DNA from: UBA6107 sp964459385
Lineage (GTDB): Bacteria > Chloroflexota > Anaerolineae > Anaerolineales > Anaerolineaceae
NCBI GenBank assembly: GCA_964459385.1
Contig: CAYWLG010000010.1
Location: 1-64,000, forward strand
Reading direction: 5' to 3'
Length of the DNA: 64,000 nucleotides
Shown piece by piece: positions 16,777 through 25,685 of the stretch (within the stretch, counting starts at the first letter, position 1; each line of letters begins with the position of its first letter). A program made the translations under genes and the position numbers. The notes under the pieces were generated by a model. That model ran no database searches. It was not told the DNA's origin and saw nothing but the letters and a program-made list of their open reading frames with translations.

Positions 16777-18156
16777 ATGAAAAAGCGAAATTTACAGGTA
16801 ATTACAGCCCTTGTGCTGATCGCTCTGGTCACTTTGGCCTGCCGGTTTTCCATTCCGGGGCAGGCACCCTCTGAAGAAACACTGGCCACGTCAGTAGCAG
16901 CCACTTTCACTGCGCTGGCGCCGCATTCGATCCCTACCGAGACTGCACCAACCGCCGAAGTCGGCTCCCCCACTGAGGCAGTGCCGACAGTTACCCCGGC
17001 TGCAGTGACGGCGGCCTTTGTCAGCGCCGGCCGCGATCTTTACGTCTGGCAGGAGGGCGCAGCCTCTGCCACGCGTTTGACCAATGATGGCGATGTCGAT
17101 CAGGCGGTGATCTCCAGCGACGGCACGATGATCGCTTTTGTGCGCAGCCACGATTACACCGATTACCAGTTGGAAGTGATTCACAGTGATGGCAGCGGCC
17201 GCATGACTTTGATCTCATTTGCCGATTTTGCCGCTTTGCCCCGGCCAGCCGATTCTGAGGCCACAGTGCCTTATCAATTGGTCTGGAAACCGGGTTCTCA
17301 TACTCTTTACATGAACGCACGCATTCAATTCATGGGGCCGGGATTGCAGATAGGCGAACAGCTTTACCAGATCAACGCTGAGACCGCCGAACGCTCTGTT
17401 TGGATGACGGTGAGCGGCAACTGGCGCTTTGGCTTTTCGCCTGATGGCAGCAAGCTGACGATTTCTCACCCCAATGGGGTAGACCTCTATGCCGCGGATG
17501 GTACGCTCATTCGTGCCGCTGTGATCACGCACGACCTGATCAACACGGCTTCTGAATATCAGTGGGTGGCTTCGCCCGATTGGCAAAGCGACAGTTCGAG
17601 CTTTGCTGTGGGCATTCCGCCCCAGGAGCCATTCGCCGAGACCCCCGCCGACAGCAAGGTTTATCGTGTCACCTCCGCCGGCGATGCTGCGCTGATGTTT
17701 ACCCGCGCGATCAGTTTCTCCTCCGAGCGGATCGCCACTTTTGATCACAGCCTGGGCCATATCGGCTTCTCCATGCGTCTGGCGCCGGCCTCTGATAACC
17801 TGTGGGCGCTGCATGTGGCAAATATTGACGGCACTAACGATCTGACCATCGCCACCGGCTATTTCAGCCAACTGCCGGTCTGGTCAAGCGACGATCAGCA
17901 CTTCATTTTCTCAAACATGAGCGGTTCCACCCAGCAGGCCTATCTCGGCAGTGTGGATGGTTCAACCGTTCTGCTCGCCGATATTCCCAGCCTGATGCAG
18001 GTGCGCTGGTTGGATGCAACCCGCTATTTGGCCTCGAGTTATGATGGCAGCGGCTACTCGCTGCTGTTGGGAACGATCGGCAGCCCCAGCCTGACGCTCT
18101 TTAGCGAGCCAACAGCCAGCGGCAATCCGCAATTACATTTTGATGTGAACCGCTAA
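16777..18156 (+). CDS. Secreted lipoprotein with TolB-like beta-propeller
   Basis: A 459-residue lipoprotein. The signal peptide MKKRN... ends in the lipobox LVTLAC with Cys22, followed by a Thr/Pro/Ala-rich linker (about 35-75) typical of Chloroflexota surface proteins. The rest contains repeated blade-like motifs such as VISSDGTMIAFV, FSPDGSKLTI and WSSDDQHFIFS, characteristic of WD40-like/TolB propellers. It probably binds a ligand or protein at the cell surface; no enzymatic motif is seen. GAGGAG lies 8 nt before the ATG. It heads a row of three lipoprotein genes, each apparently with its own start signals. Confidence 0.82.
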   Translation: MKKRNLQVITALVLIALVTLACRFSIPGQAPSEETLATSVAATFTALAPHSIPTETAPTAEVGSPTEAVPTVTPAAVTAAFVSAGRDLYVWQEGAASATRLTNDGDVDQAVISSDGTMIAFVRSHDYTDYQLEVIHSDGSGRMTLISFADFAALPRPADSEATVPYQLVWKPGSHTLYMNARIQFMGPGLQIGEQLYQINAETAERSVWMTVSGNWRFGFSPDGSKLTISHPNGVDLYAADGTLIRAAVITHDLINTASEYQWVASPDWQSDSSSFAVGIPPQEPFAETPADSKVYRVTSAGDAALMFTRAISFSSERIATFDHSLGHIGFSMRLAPASDNLWALHVANIDGTNDLTIATGYFSQLPVWSSDDQHFIFSNMSGSTQQAYLGSVDGSTVLLADIPSLMQVRWLDATRYLASSYDGSGYSLLLGTIGSPSLTLFSEPTASGNPQLHFDVNR

Positions 18157-18176
18157 GAGATTCGATGGTAGATGGA

Positions 18177-18210
18177 TGGAGGATTTACAACAGTAAATCC
18201 TCCATATTTT
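18177..18210 (+). terminator. Terminator after the propeller lipoprotein
   Basis: A 12-bp perfect stem TGGAGGATTTAC/GTAAATCCTCCA with a 4-nt loop, then ATATTTTT. Confidence 0.9.
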
Positions 18211-18227
18211 TGCCCTTGCAAATAGAT

Positions 18228-18233
18228 TATAAT
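18228..18233 (+). promoter_or_regulatory. -10 box before the DUF3048 gene
   Basis: A perfect TATAAT after the preceding terminator. No well-spaced -35 is visible. Confidence 0.45.
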
Positions 18234-18292
18234 TTTTAGAATGTTTGATAAAAAAAGCAAAATAGGTAATGGCATAAGAAACAGGAGATGAT

Positions 18293-19504
18293 ATGAATAA
18301 AGTTAAAATTGTGGCGGTCGTTGCCGTTCTCATGTTGGTTACGAGCGCTATCCTCTCAGCCTGTCAGGGTGCCGACCCGCAGGTGGTAGAACAAACCATG
18401 CAGGCAGCAGTAGATCAAACAATGGCCGCCATGCCCACCGAAACGCCCATTCCCACGGCAACTGCCACGGCAGCGCCCACTTTCACGCCGACGCCTGTGG
18501 CTGTGAGCTACGGCCCCACTAACTTCCCCGATAATGTTGACCCGCTGACCGGCCTGGAAGTATCTGACCCCAGCATTTTGAACCGTCGCCCGGTGATGAT
18601 CAAAGTATCCAATTACCCACGCTCTACCCGCCCACATGCCGGACTTTCTTCGGCTGACATCGTCTTCGATTATTATATCGGCGAGGGTGGAAACCGCTTT
18701 TTGGCCCTGTTCTATGGGCAAAATACGGATGCCGCCGGCCCCATCCGTTCGGGCCGTCTGGTAGACCGCTGGCTGGTGAGCATGTATCAGGGCATTCTGG
18801 GCCTTGAATGGGCGTATGAACCCGTTTACGAATCAATTCTCGACCAATTGGGCTACAGCCGCATGGTTTCGGGCACAGATAACACCTGCCCGGCCATCTG
18901 CTCGAATAATGACCCGGTGGTGGAAAACCGCTGGTTTGCCAACACTGCCGAAATGACGAAAAAGTATGCGGCCAATCCCTACGCCACCAACTCAAAACCC
19001 AATCTGGATGGCATGGCCTTCGCCACCGTGCCCCCTGAAGGCGGCAAAGATGGTCACGAATTTACTATGCAGTTCAGTTTTGCCAACCTGGGGCAGTGGA
19101 AGTACGATGCCGCCAGCCAGAAGTATCTGCGCTGGATCGAGACGAACGATGATCCCAATGGTGTGGCTCTGGCGCCGCTGACCGACCGCAATACCGGCAA
19201 GCAACTGGCCTTCTCAAACGTGGTGGTCATGTTTACCACTTATGATACCCTCAACGGCGACGATACCCTGCACGAGATCAACATCGTTGGCCAGCGCGGC
19301 AAGATGCTCCTCTTCCGTGATGGCATGGTCTATGAAGGTACCTGGCAAGGCTACAGCTACGACACACCGATCAAGTTCTTCGACAGCAACAATCAACCGC
19401 TGGCTTTGCAGCCGGGCAACACCTGGATCTCGATCACCGGCACCTGGTCGGATACCAAAGAAGACGAACCGGGTGTGTGGCGTGTGGTCTTCCACAAACC
19501 CTAA
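18293..19504 (+). CDS. DUF3048-family lipoprotein (YerB-like)
   Basis: A 403-residue lipoprotein with lipobox ILSAC (Cys24) and a Thr/Pro-rich linker ending near residue 75. The body matches the DUF3048 pattern: DPLTGLEVSD, NRRPVMIKVSN, an RPHAGLSSADIVFDYYIGEGG segment and FLALFYGQN, then GPIRSGR. Members such as YerB are secreted proteins of unknown function in Firmicutes and Chloroflexota. The C-terminal part keeps the usual YEGTW and PLALQPGNTWI motifs. The next gene begins 14 nt after the stop, so the two are probably cotranscribed. Confidence 0.88.
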   Translation: MNKVKIVAVVAVLMLVTSAILSACQGADPQVVEQTMQAAVDQTMAAMPTETPIPTATATAAPTFTPTPVAVSYGPTNFPDNVDPLTGLEVSDPSILNRRPVMIKVSNYPRSTRPHAGLSSADIVFDYYIGEGGNRFLALFYGQNTDAAGPIRSGRLVDRWLVSMYQGILGLEWAYEPVYESILDQLGYSRMVSGTDNTCPAICSNNDPVVENRWFANTAEMTKKYAANPYATNSKPNLDGMAFATVPPEGGKDGHEFTMQFSFANLGQWKYDAASQKYLRWIETNDDPNGVALAPLTDRNTGKQLAFSNVVVMFTTYDTLNGDDTLHEINIVGQRGKMLLFRDGMVYEGTWQGYSYDTPIKFFDSNNQPLALQPGNTWISITGTWSDTKEDEPGVWRVVFHKP

Positions 19505-19518
19505 GCGCGGAGCATCCG

Positions 19519-20517
19519 TTGAAGCGTTTGTTCCCCTCGAAAATAGTAAAATTTTGGCTCATTGCCGGCTTATCCTTGCTGGCAATGAGCGTTTCTGGTT
19601 GTGCTGCCGCTACGCAGGCGGCAACTGAGGCCTTACCAACAGCGGTCGCCACGCAGGCTGTGATTAGCGCGGCCGCGACAGATGAGGCGCCCGTTGCATC
19701 CCCCACTGCTCAGTCGGGCGATGCCACCACGCCTGAAGCGCCGGCGGGGTACGACCCTGCCATTCCGAATTCGTGGATGCAGTTGCCCATCGTGCCGGCG
19801 ACCGTCAGCGACAAGATGAAAGCAGTTTATGCGGCCGGGCAAAACGGCGGCGGCTTGAACGCCCATGCTTTTTCAAAGGTTGGCGACTGCGAAACCTCCT
19901 CAGATTACTTCCTGAAACCCTTCGACCTCTCGGCCAGTGGTTATGACCTGGGCGAATACAGCGAACTGCAGGGAGCCATCGAGCAATTTGAGGGTTCCTT
20001 TGCCTGGAAGAGCCAGGCTGCCTCGCCCGGATTTTCCATCTCGTCGGTATTTTCTTCTTTGTGGGCCGACTCTGAGGTCTGCAATGCCAATGAATGGCCG
20101 ATCGACTGCGAAATTCGCCTGCACCGGCCGGCCTTTGCGCTGGTCATGTTTGGTACCAATGACGTCAGCAACACCCGCCCCACCTTCAAGAAGAATCTCG
20201 AAGCACTGGTGGACAAACTGCTCAAGAACAACGTCGTGCCCATCCTGGCCACCAAGGCCGATAACCTGGAGGGCGATAACAGCATCAATGCCATTATCGC
20301 TGAGGTAGCCTACGAGAAGGAAGTGCCCCTCTGGAATTACTGGCGCGCTGCCCAGCAGCTACCCGATCAGGGCCTCGAAGCGGATGAGATTCATCTCACC
20401 TACGCTCCGCCGCGTTTCAGCGACCCGGCGTCCATGCAGTTTGGCTGGCCCTGGCGTAACCTAACCGCCTTGCAAGCCCTCGACGCCGTCTGGCACGGGG
20501 TGGGTGGAGATAAATAG
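19519..20517 (+). CDS. SGNH-like lipoprotein with GDC in place of GDS
   Basis: A 332-residue lipoprotein read from the TTG at 19519, which follows GGAG by 6 nt and gives a proper signal peptide with lipobox SVSGC (Cys28). An Ala/Thr/Pro-rich linker follows. SGNH hydrolase landmarks are visible: VGDCET (GDC at 122-124, block I), FGTND (block III, 212-215) and DEIH (block V, Asp289 and His292). The catalytic Ser of block I appears to be Cys124. The enzyme family acts on esters of lipids or polysaccharides. With Cys it may be altered or inactive; alternatively block I lies elsewhere and I have misaligned it. Confidence 0.65.
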   Translation: MKRLFPSKIVKFWLIAGLSLLAMSVSGCAAATQAATEALPTAVATQAVISAAATDEAPVASPTAQSGDATTPEAPAGYDPAIPNSWMQLPIVPATVSDKMKAVYAAGQNGGGLNAHAFSKVGDCETSSDYFLKPFDLSASGYDLGEYSELQGAIEQFEGSFAWKSQAASPGFSISSVFSSLWADSEVCNANEWPIDCEIRLHRPAFALVMFGTNDVSNTRPTFKKNLEALVDKLLKNNVVPILATKADNLEGDNSINAIIAEVAYEKEVPLWNYWRAAQQLPDQGLEADEIHLTYAPPRFSDPASMQFGWPWRNLTALQALDAVWHGVGGDK

Positions 20518-20524
20518 AAATATG

Positions 20525-20554
20525 AACGCCTTGCTTGATGGAGTAAGGCGTTTT
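20525..20554 (+). terminator. Terminator after the SGNH-like gene
   Basis: AACGCCTT/AAGGCGTT 8-bp stem with a T-rich end. Confidence 0.8.
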
Positions 20555-20579
20555 CATTTGGTTGGATCGTGGAGGGAAA

Positions 20580-20732
20580 ATGAAATCACTGCGCGCTGTT
20601 AATTGTTCAGATAGTTTTTCATTGACCACTGCTGTTAATGACCAAAAAATCAACCAAACAGATTTTTTATTTATTGTTGATGTCAAATCTGATGAATATT
20701 TTGTTTTTGCCTGCCCAATTTTATGTGGATAA
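20580..20732 (+). CDS. Possible 50-residue small protein
   Basis: A short open frame starting MKSLRAVNCSDSF and ending ACPILCG, with an unusually good ribosome-binding site (GGAGGG 4 nt before ATG). It lies between the terminator of the SGNH-like gene and the convergent AbiEii-type gene. No promoter is evident, and no family is recognised. It contains three cysteines. It may be a chance frame. Confidence 0.25.
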   Translation: MKSLRAVNCSDSFSLTTAVNDQKINQTDFLFIVDVKSDEYFVFACPILCG

Positions 20733-20774
20733 GGGGGAATTCGGTGGAGCGGCCCAGTTGAAATGGCAAGATGG

Positions 20775-21413
20775 TTAGAGCAGATTAACTGATTTCACAG
20801 CAGAGATCAGTTCCTTTTTGATTTGTTCCCAAGTTGCTGAAATATGCATTTTGGGCATAGGTTGTCCGTCTGCGTCGGCAAAGTAAACCAGGGATTTGAG
20901 GATATGGGTTTCGCTATAATTGCTCTTTGAATACTTATTTCTTGTATGAGCAAGAAGCGTCTCAAGAGGGTATTCTTTGAGTAAAAAATATATATCCACA
21001 AAATCCTTTTTACTGCCTCTCATGCTTACTGTTTGCAATTTGGTGCAGGCAATATCGATCACTGAACTTACTTGAATTCCACGCCACTTGATGAAGGGTT
21101 TTAATAAGGGATAGGGGTATTCCAGAAATTGCAGTTTTACACCCTGAAAAAAGGTATTTAATGTTCCAGTTTCTAATTCGGTCTGCGAAAGAGTGCCTAA
21201 AGATTGGATTTGTTTTTCAATGACTTGCGGCTGAAATGGCTGTTCGCTAAAAAAATCCAGATCTTCTGATTCACGATGCCCAAGTTGTAAAGATAACGCA
21301 GTGCCACCGGAAAGGTAAAACCGGGTTAAAAAATCCGGGCATTTTTCCTCGAACAGGCAGAGTACGCGATCTGTATGAACAGACAATGTTTGCGGGAAAA
21401 AGCTTGGGGTCAT
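20775..21413 (-). CDS. AbiEii/AbiGii-type nucleotidyltransferase toxin
   Basis: A 212-residue protein with the nucleotidyltransferase signature YLSGGTALSLQLGHRESEDL: the GG pair at 36-37 and metal-binding Asp51 and Asp53 in DLDFF. This is the AbiEii toxin family, part of type IV toxin-antitoxin and abortive phage infection systems; related MenT toxins add nucleotides to tRNA. Its ATG overlaps the stop of the upstream small gene (ATGA), the normal translational coupling for such pairs. The C-terminal part has Lys-rich and VSMRGSKKDFVDIYFLL segments found in the family. Confidence 0.85.
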   Translation of the reverse strand: MTPSFFPQTLSVHTDRVLCLFEEKCPDFLTRFYLSGGTALSLQLGHRESEDLDFFSEQPFQPQVIEKQIQSLGTLSQTELETGTLNTFFQGVKLQFLEYPYPLLKPFIKWRGIQVSSVIDIACTKLQTVSMRGSKKDFVDIYFLLKEYPLETLLAHTRNKYSKSNYSETHILKSLVYFADADGQPMPKMHISATWEQIKKELISAVKSVNLL

Positions 21414-21640
21414 GATAAGTATATTTTCCAGAAATTGCTTGATTTTGGCTGTAAATGCAAGTCAGAAAGTCGCTTTTGCACTTCGTCTTTGGATACTTTG
21501 GTGAAAAGCCAACGCAATGAAGCCGAATCCCCTTTCTCAAGAAGGGTCTGAATAATGTAATTGCTATGCTCTTCCCAAGAAAGATCGGAAAGGTCATCTC
21601 CCCAAAAATATTTTTGAGCTTCAACGGGTAAATCTACCAT
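21410..21640 (-). CDS. Putative antitoxin partner of the AbiEii-type toxin (DUF6922-like)
   Basis: A 76-residue acidic protein with the pattern YFWGDDLSDLSWEEHSNYII followed by LLEKGD and a predicted helical C-terminus. This resembles the DUF6922 proteins often found directly before AbiEii-like nucleotidyltransferases. It overlaps the toxin start by 4 nt. The antitoxin role is inferred from position; the DNA-binding AbiEi fold is not obvious in so short a protein. Confidence 0.6.
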   Translation of the reverse strand: MVDLPVEAQKYFWGDDLSDLSWEEHSNYIIQTLLEKGDSASLRWLFTKVSKDEVQKRLSDLHLQPKSSNFWKIYLS

Positions 21641-21699
21641 CTATTAATTATACAGTTTGACGAATAATTAATCCATCTGTCATGTTTGTGAATCTACCT

Positions 21700-21733
21700 G
21701 GAAATAAAATCGCCTCCCATTCGGGAGGCGATT
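21700..21733 (-). terminator. Terminator of gyrB
   Basis: AATCGCCTCCC (21708-21718) pairs with GGGAGGCGATT (21723-21733); TTTATTT follows on the minus strand. Confidence 0.85.
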
Positions 21734-21744
21734 CAGCATCAAAA

Positions 21745-23694
21745 CTAAATATCCAGGTTCCTGACGGCGTGAGCGTGGGTGGTGATAAAGCGCGTGCGTG
21801 GGGGTACGGCGCTGCCCATGAGCATGTCAAAGGTGCGGTCGGCGGCGGCGCCATCTTCAACGGTCACCTGCAAGAGGGTGCGGGTTTCGGGGTTCATGGT
21901 GGTTTCCCACAATTGGGTGGGGTTCATTTCGCCCAGACCTTTGTAGCGCTGCAGGTCGGCTTTTTCAGCCTGATTGCCCAGACCCTTTAAGTATTCGTCT
22001 TTTTCGGCATCGCTGTAAACATACTTGTGGGTATTCTTATGCGAGATGCGGTAAAGCGGCGGCTGGGCGATGTAGATGTGTCCGTGCTCGATGAGCTGCG
22101 GCATGTAGCGGAAGAAGAGGGTCAGCAGCAGGGTGCGAATGTGCGCACCGTCAACATCGGCATCTGTCATGATGATGACACGGCCGTAGCGCAGATTTTT
22201 AATGTCAAAATTATCGCCAATGCCGGTGCCGAAGGCCGAGATCATCGATTTGATCTCTTCGTTGCCAAGCATCTTGTCCAAACGGGCACGTTCGGTGTTG
22301 AGGATCTTACCGCGCAGCGGCAGGATGGCCTGGAAGTGACGATCACGTCCCTGTTTGGCCGAACCGCCTGCCGAGTTCCCTTCTACGATGTATATCTCGC
22401 TGGTGGAGCCATCGCGGTTGGAGCAGTCGGCCAGTTTGCCGGGCAGGGTCATGCTTTCAAGTGCCGATTTGCGGATGACCAGATCGCGCGCCTTGCGGGC
22501 GGCATCGCGGGCACGGGCAGAGGTGAGACACTTGGTGACGATGGCTTTGCCGGCCGAGGGGTTCTCTTCGAGGAATTGACCAAAAGCCTCGCCCACCACC
22601 TGCTGTACGTAGGTCTGCACCTCTGGGTTCATGAGCTTGACCTTGGTCTGGCTCTCAAACTGGGGATCGGGGTGTTTGATGCTGACGATGGCGGTCATGC
22701 CTTCGCGGGTATCGTCGCCGGTGAAGTTGGGGTCGCCGTCTTTGAGCAGGTTGTTCTTGCGGGCGTAATCGTTGATCACGCGGGTCACGGCGGTACGCAG
22801 ACCGGTCAGATGAGTGCCGCCATCGATGGTGTTGATGGTGTTGGCAAAAGAGTAGATCGATTCGCTGTAGGCGTCGGTGAACTGCACGGCAGCTTCGATG
22901 CCGATGTTTTCGATCTCTTTTTCAGCAAAGAAGACGGGGTGCAGCACCTCGCGGTTACGATCCAGATAGCGCACAAAGGAGATGATGCCGCCCTCAAAGA
23001 GGAAGGTAGCTTCTTTTTCGGGAGGGCGTTCATCTTCGAGTTTTATCTTTACATTACGGGTGACAAAGGCCATCTCGCGGAAGCGCTGGGTGAGGGTGTT
23101 GAAGTTGAAGTCAATCTCGCCCTTGAACAGTTCGCGGTCAAAGCGGAAGGTGGTGGTGGTGCCGGTCTTTTCAGCCGGGCAGGTGCCGATCTCTTTGACG
23201 GGTTCCTGCGGGATGCCGCGCTCGTAGCGCTGGAAATAAACCTTGCCATCGCGATAAACGCGTACTTCGCACCATTCCGAGAGGGCGTTCACGGCGGAGA
23301 CGCCCACACCGTGCAGACCGCCCGAGACCTTGTAGCTGCCGCCACCGAACTTGCCGCCGGCATGCAGCACGGTCATGACCACTTCGAGGGCCGATTTCTT
23401 CTTTTCGGGGTGAATATCCACCGGGATGCCGCGCCCGTTATCCGAAACGGTCACGCTGCTGTCGGGGTGAATGGTGATCGAGATGTTGTCGCAGACGCCG
23501 GCGAGGGCCTCATCAATCGAGTTATCGACGACCTCATAGACCAGGTGATGCAAAGCCTTCAGGTCGGTACCGCCCACGTACATGCCGGGGCGGCGGCGAA
23601 CGGCCTCAAGGCCTTCGAGCACCTGAATATCTTTGGCGCCGTAACTGGAAGGGGTGTTATTGTTTGGTTGTACCAAAGGGGCCTCCAATTTCAT
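21745..23694 (-). CDS. gyrB: DNA gyrase subunit B
   Basis: A 649-residue type IIA topoisomerase ATPase subunit. It has the GHKL ATPase (RRRPGMYVGG, EVVDNSIDEA, VSDNGRGIPV, GGLHGVGVSAVNALS), the transducer domain, and the Toprim domain with catalytic Glu438 in VEGNSAGGSAKQGRD and the TDADVDGAHIR metal motif. It ends with the QRYKGLGEMNP segment and the C-terminal LMG motif. GyrB with GyrA introduces negative supercoils using ATP. No gyrA is adjacent. The start overlaps the upstream membrane-protein gene by 38 nt, and no other Met is available before the conserved part. ParE is a less likely alternative. Confidence 0.93.
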   Translation of the reverse strand: MKLEAPLVQPNNNTPSSYGAKDIQVLEGLEAVRRRPGMYVGGTDLKALHHLVYEVVDNSIDEALAGVCDNISITIHPDSSVTVSDNGRGIPVDIHPEKKKSALEVVMTVLHAGGKFGGGSYKVSGGLHGVGVSAVNALSEWCEVRVYRDGKVYFQRYERGIPQEPVKEIGTCPAEKTGTTTTFRFDRELFKGEIDFNFNTLTQRFREMAFVTRNVKIKLEDERPPEKEATFLFEGGIISFVRYLDRNREVLHPVFFAEKEIENIGIEAAVQFTDAYSESIYSFANTINTIDGGTHLTGLRTAVTRVINDYARKNNLLKDGDPNFTGDDTREGMTAIVSIKHPDPQFESQTKVKLMNPEVQTYVQQVVGEAFGQFLEENPSAGKAIVTKCLTSARARDAARKARDLVIRKSALESMTLPGKLADCSNRDGSTSEIYIVEGNSAGGSAKQGRDRHFQAILPLRGKILNTERARLDKMLGNEEIKSMISAFGTGIGDNFDIKNLRYGRVIIMTDADVDGAHIRTLLLTLFFRYMPQLIEHGHIYIAQPPLYRISHKNTHKYVYSDAEKDEYLKGLGNQAEKADLQRYKGLGEMNPTQLWETTMNPETRTLLQVTVEDGAAADRTFDMLMGSAVPPRTRFITTHAHAVRNLDI

Positions 23695-24685
23695 TTTTGC
23701 CCATCGCGTTGCTCATGCGTTGAATATTTTCCTGCATCCAGCGCAGACCTTCACGATAATAGATAAATGTGGCCGCCAGCAGGGCGGTGACGATAAAAGC
23801 ATGGCCGAAAATACCCACCAGTGTGAGCCAAGAACTGGGATCAGGAAGCTCCCAGAGCAGGTTCATCCCTTCGCTGATCAATACAGCCGTAAGGACGAAC
23901 ATGCCTGTGCCGGGCAAAAAGAAGCGCACCATGCGAATACTTAATAGAATGGAAGGGAACGATTTCTGGTTCAGCACAAAGATGCCGTGTGGCGCAAACA
24001 CCAAAGGCACCACCAGCCACAGCATCACGACCATGGCCATGATGACGAGAAACTGTCCCAGGGTGGGGCTGATCATCAAGAAGATGCTGAGCAGCGAGAG
24101 GCCGGGCAGCAAAATGATGAGCAAGACAATGGCCAGCACCAGAAACATCACCAGGCTTTGGCCGTATTGATTTAGTAGCTTTGGCAGGTCAAATTTTTCC
24201 ACCGGATCGGTGGTAAAGCGCGACAGTGTGTTGAAGTACAGACTGCCCAAAAAGAACCCCGCGATCATCAAGAGCACGATGATCAAGATGGCCGTTCCCT
24301 GAGTGGGCACATCATACGAAAATGCCTTCAACGGTGAAGCGACCGTCAGCTCACGTGAAAGCAGGCTGGGAACGCCCACCGGGAAGGTGCGCACGGCTAC
24401 GCCCAAATTGAATTGGTTCATCAACTGCGCGTAGCTATCAAGAAAGGCCTTCGACTGGGTTTGCAGATCGGCGCTGCCCACCTGTGCCAGCATCTGGCTC
24501 AGATTCTTGAAATAGTCGGTCATCAGGCTGGCGATCTTGATCTTCGGACCAAGCCAGAGCAAAAGATCGAGGGCAATGGGCAACAGGATCAGAACGATAT
24601 GATTCGCTATCAAGTTGAATCCACCTACCAGGGTAGGGATCAACTTGGGTGGTTGAGTGTCGGAAATTACGGGAGGTGTTTTCAT
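23657..24685 (-). CDS. Polytopic membrane protein of unknown function upstream of gyrB
   Basis: A 342-residue protein with about six to seven hydrophobic segments. Layout: a first helix pair near 25-45, an extracytoplasmic stretch of about 90 residues, then helices around 130-150, 175-210, 215-240 and 270-305, and a short charged tail. It resembles the broad group of membrane-domain proteins linked to glycerophosphodiester phosphodiesterases, but I cannot confirm that. Its end overlaps gyrB by 38 nt, so the two are cotranscribed. A -10-like TATACT lies only a few bases before the ATG. Confidence 0.7.
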   Translation of the reverse strand: MKTPPVISDTQPPKLIPTLVGGFNLIANHIVLILLPIALDLLLWLGPKIKIASLMTDYFKNLSQMLAQVGSADLQTQSKAFLDSYAQLMNQFNLGVAVRTFPVGVPSLLSRELTVASPLKAFSYDVPTQGTAILIIVLLMIAGFFLGSLYFNTLSRFTTDPVEKFDLPKLLNQYGQSLVMFLVLAIVLLIILLPGLSLLSIFLMISPTLGQFLVIMAMVVMLWLVVPLVFAPHGIFVLNQKSFPSILLSIRMVRFFLPGTGMFVLTAVLISEGMNLLWELPDPSSWLTLVGIFGHAFIVTALLAATFIYYREGLRWMQENIQRMSNAMGKNEIGGPFGTTKQ

Positions 24686-24799
24686 ACAAAGTATAATTTT
24701 ACCATAGGACAGAGGTTCTCATGATGGCTGCACGGCTGCAGCAGGCAAAATTTGGATGGATTTGCGCCAAATAGACTCGTAAATCACCCCAGGTGAGGG

Positions 24800-24805
24800 T
24801 AGAAT
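24800..24805 (+). promoter_or_regulatory. -10 box directly before the gene at 24812
   Basis: TAGAAT ends 6 nt before the ATG at 24812, so transcription would begin at or next to the start codon. The -35 region is weak and the assignment is tentative. Confidence 0.4.
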
Positions 24806-24811
24806 TAGCCT

Positions 24812-25621
24812 ATGAACGAACCCCGGCATTTACCCGATTATGACCGCGTTAGCATCGTCACGGCGATGGTGCTGCTGGCCTATTCGTTAACTGCCTTCAT
24901 TCAATTGCCTGAACGTTCGCTTTCTTTGCAACTCCCCGGATTTCTATTTGAAATCCAGTTGAACTTTTTCACCATTGTTTCGATTTTGGTAGCGGCACTG
25001 GCCGCCGCGGGCACCGATTGGATCATCAGCGGGCACCCTCATATTGGCAGCGAAAGGCACTGGCAGCACTGGCTTTTGCCCGCCTTCACGGCCATTGTGA
25101 TCGGTGTTCCCCTGAACGAACTAACGGTCAGCGGCCCCTGGTGGATCGTATTCGGCCTGGGAGCCCTGCTTTTCGTGGGTATTCTGGTCGCCGAATACAT
25201 CTCGGTTGACCCGCTCGATACCCGCTTTCAATTTGCGACCCTGGCCTTGAATGTGGTTTCGCTTGGGCTGTTTTTGATCCTCACCATCGCGCTGCGGGGC
25301 GCCGGTTTGCGCCTTTACGTAGTGCTGGCGCCGGTCGTGATCGCGGCAGCTTTGATGAGCGCCCGATCTCTGCACTTGCGTCTCTTTGATCGTTTTCAGT
25401 TTGCCTGGGTGGGTGGCATCGCTCTGACCATCGGTCAAATGGCCGTTTGTCTTTTTTACCTGCCCGTCAAGCCGATTCAGTTTGGCATGATCCTGTTGGC
25501 GCTTGTTTTTGCATTGACCAATCTTGCTGGTAACGTTGAAGAGAAGTTGGAGCAGCGTAGCCTCTGGCTTGAACCGCTGATCATGTTTTCAGCGATCTTC
25601 TTCCTTTCATTTGTGTTCTAA
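24812..25621 (+). CDS. Polytopic membrane protein (possibly DUF5656-type)
   Basis: A 269-residue protein with about eight hydrophobic segments and few charges in between, plus a His-rich loop (GHPHIGSERHWQHW, about 75-88). The overall layout is like the DUF5656 membrane proteins of Chloroflexota and Cyanobacteria, but this is from memory of the pattern and is not certain. It precedes a PlsY-like gene by 64 nt on the same strand, so a link to lipid metabolism is possible. No ribosome-binding site is evident, which fits a leaderless message. Confidence 0.65.
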   Translation: MNEPRHLPDYDRVSIVTAMVLLAYSLTAFIQLPERSLSLQLPGFLFEIQLNFFTIVSILVAALAAAGTDWIISGHPHIGSERHWQHWLLPAFTAIVIGVPLNELTVSGPWWIVFGLGALLFVGILVAEYISVDPLDTRFQFATLALNVVSLGLFLILTIALRGAGLRLYVVLAPVVIAAALMSARSLHLRLFDRFQFAWVGGIALTIGQMAVCLFYLPVKPIQFGMILLALVFALTNLAGNVEEKLEQRSLWLEPLIMFSAIFFLSFVF

Positions 25622-25685
25622 ACCCATTACGCCGGCGTAACCGCACTCTATTTTGAGTGTTATTACTGTTATCTTTGGAGGAAGC

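Noticed and set aside
16050..16874. Plus-strand frame opposite the GH-like gene
   Set aside because: Low-complexity antisense product running into the lipoprotein start region; not a gene.
22027..23766. 579-codon plus-strand frame opposite gyrB
   Set aside because: It mirrors the high-GC third positions of gyrB; no recognisable protein and no ribosome-binding site.
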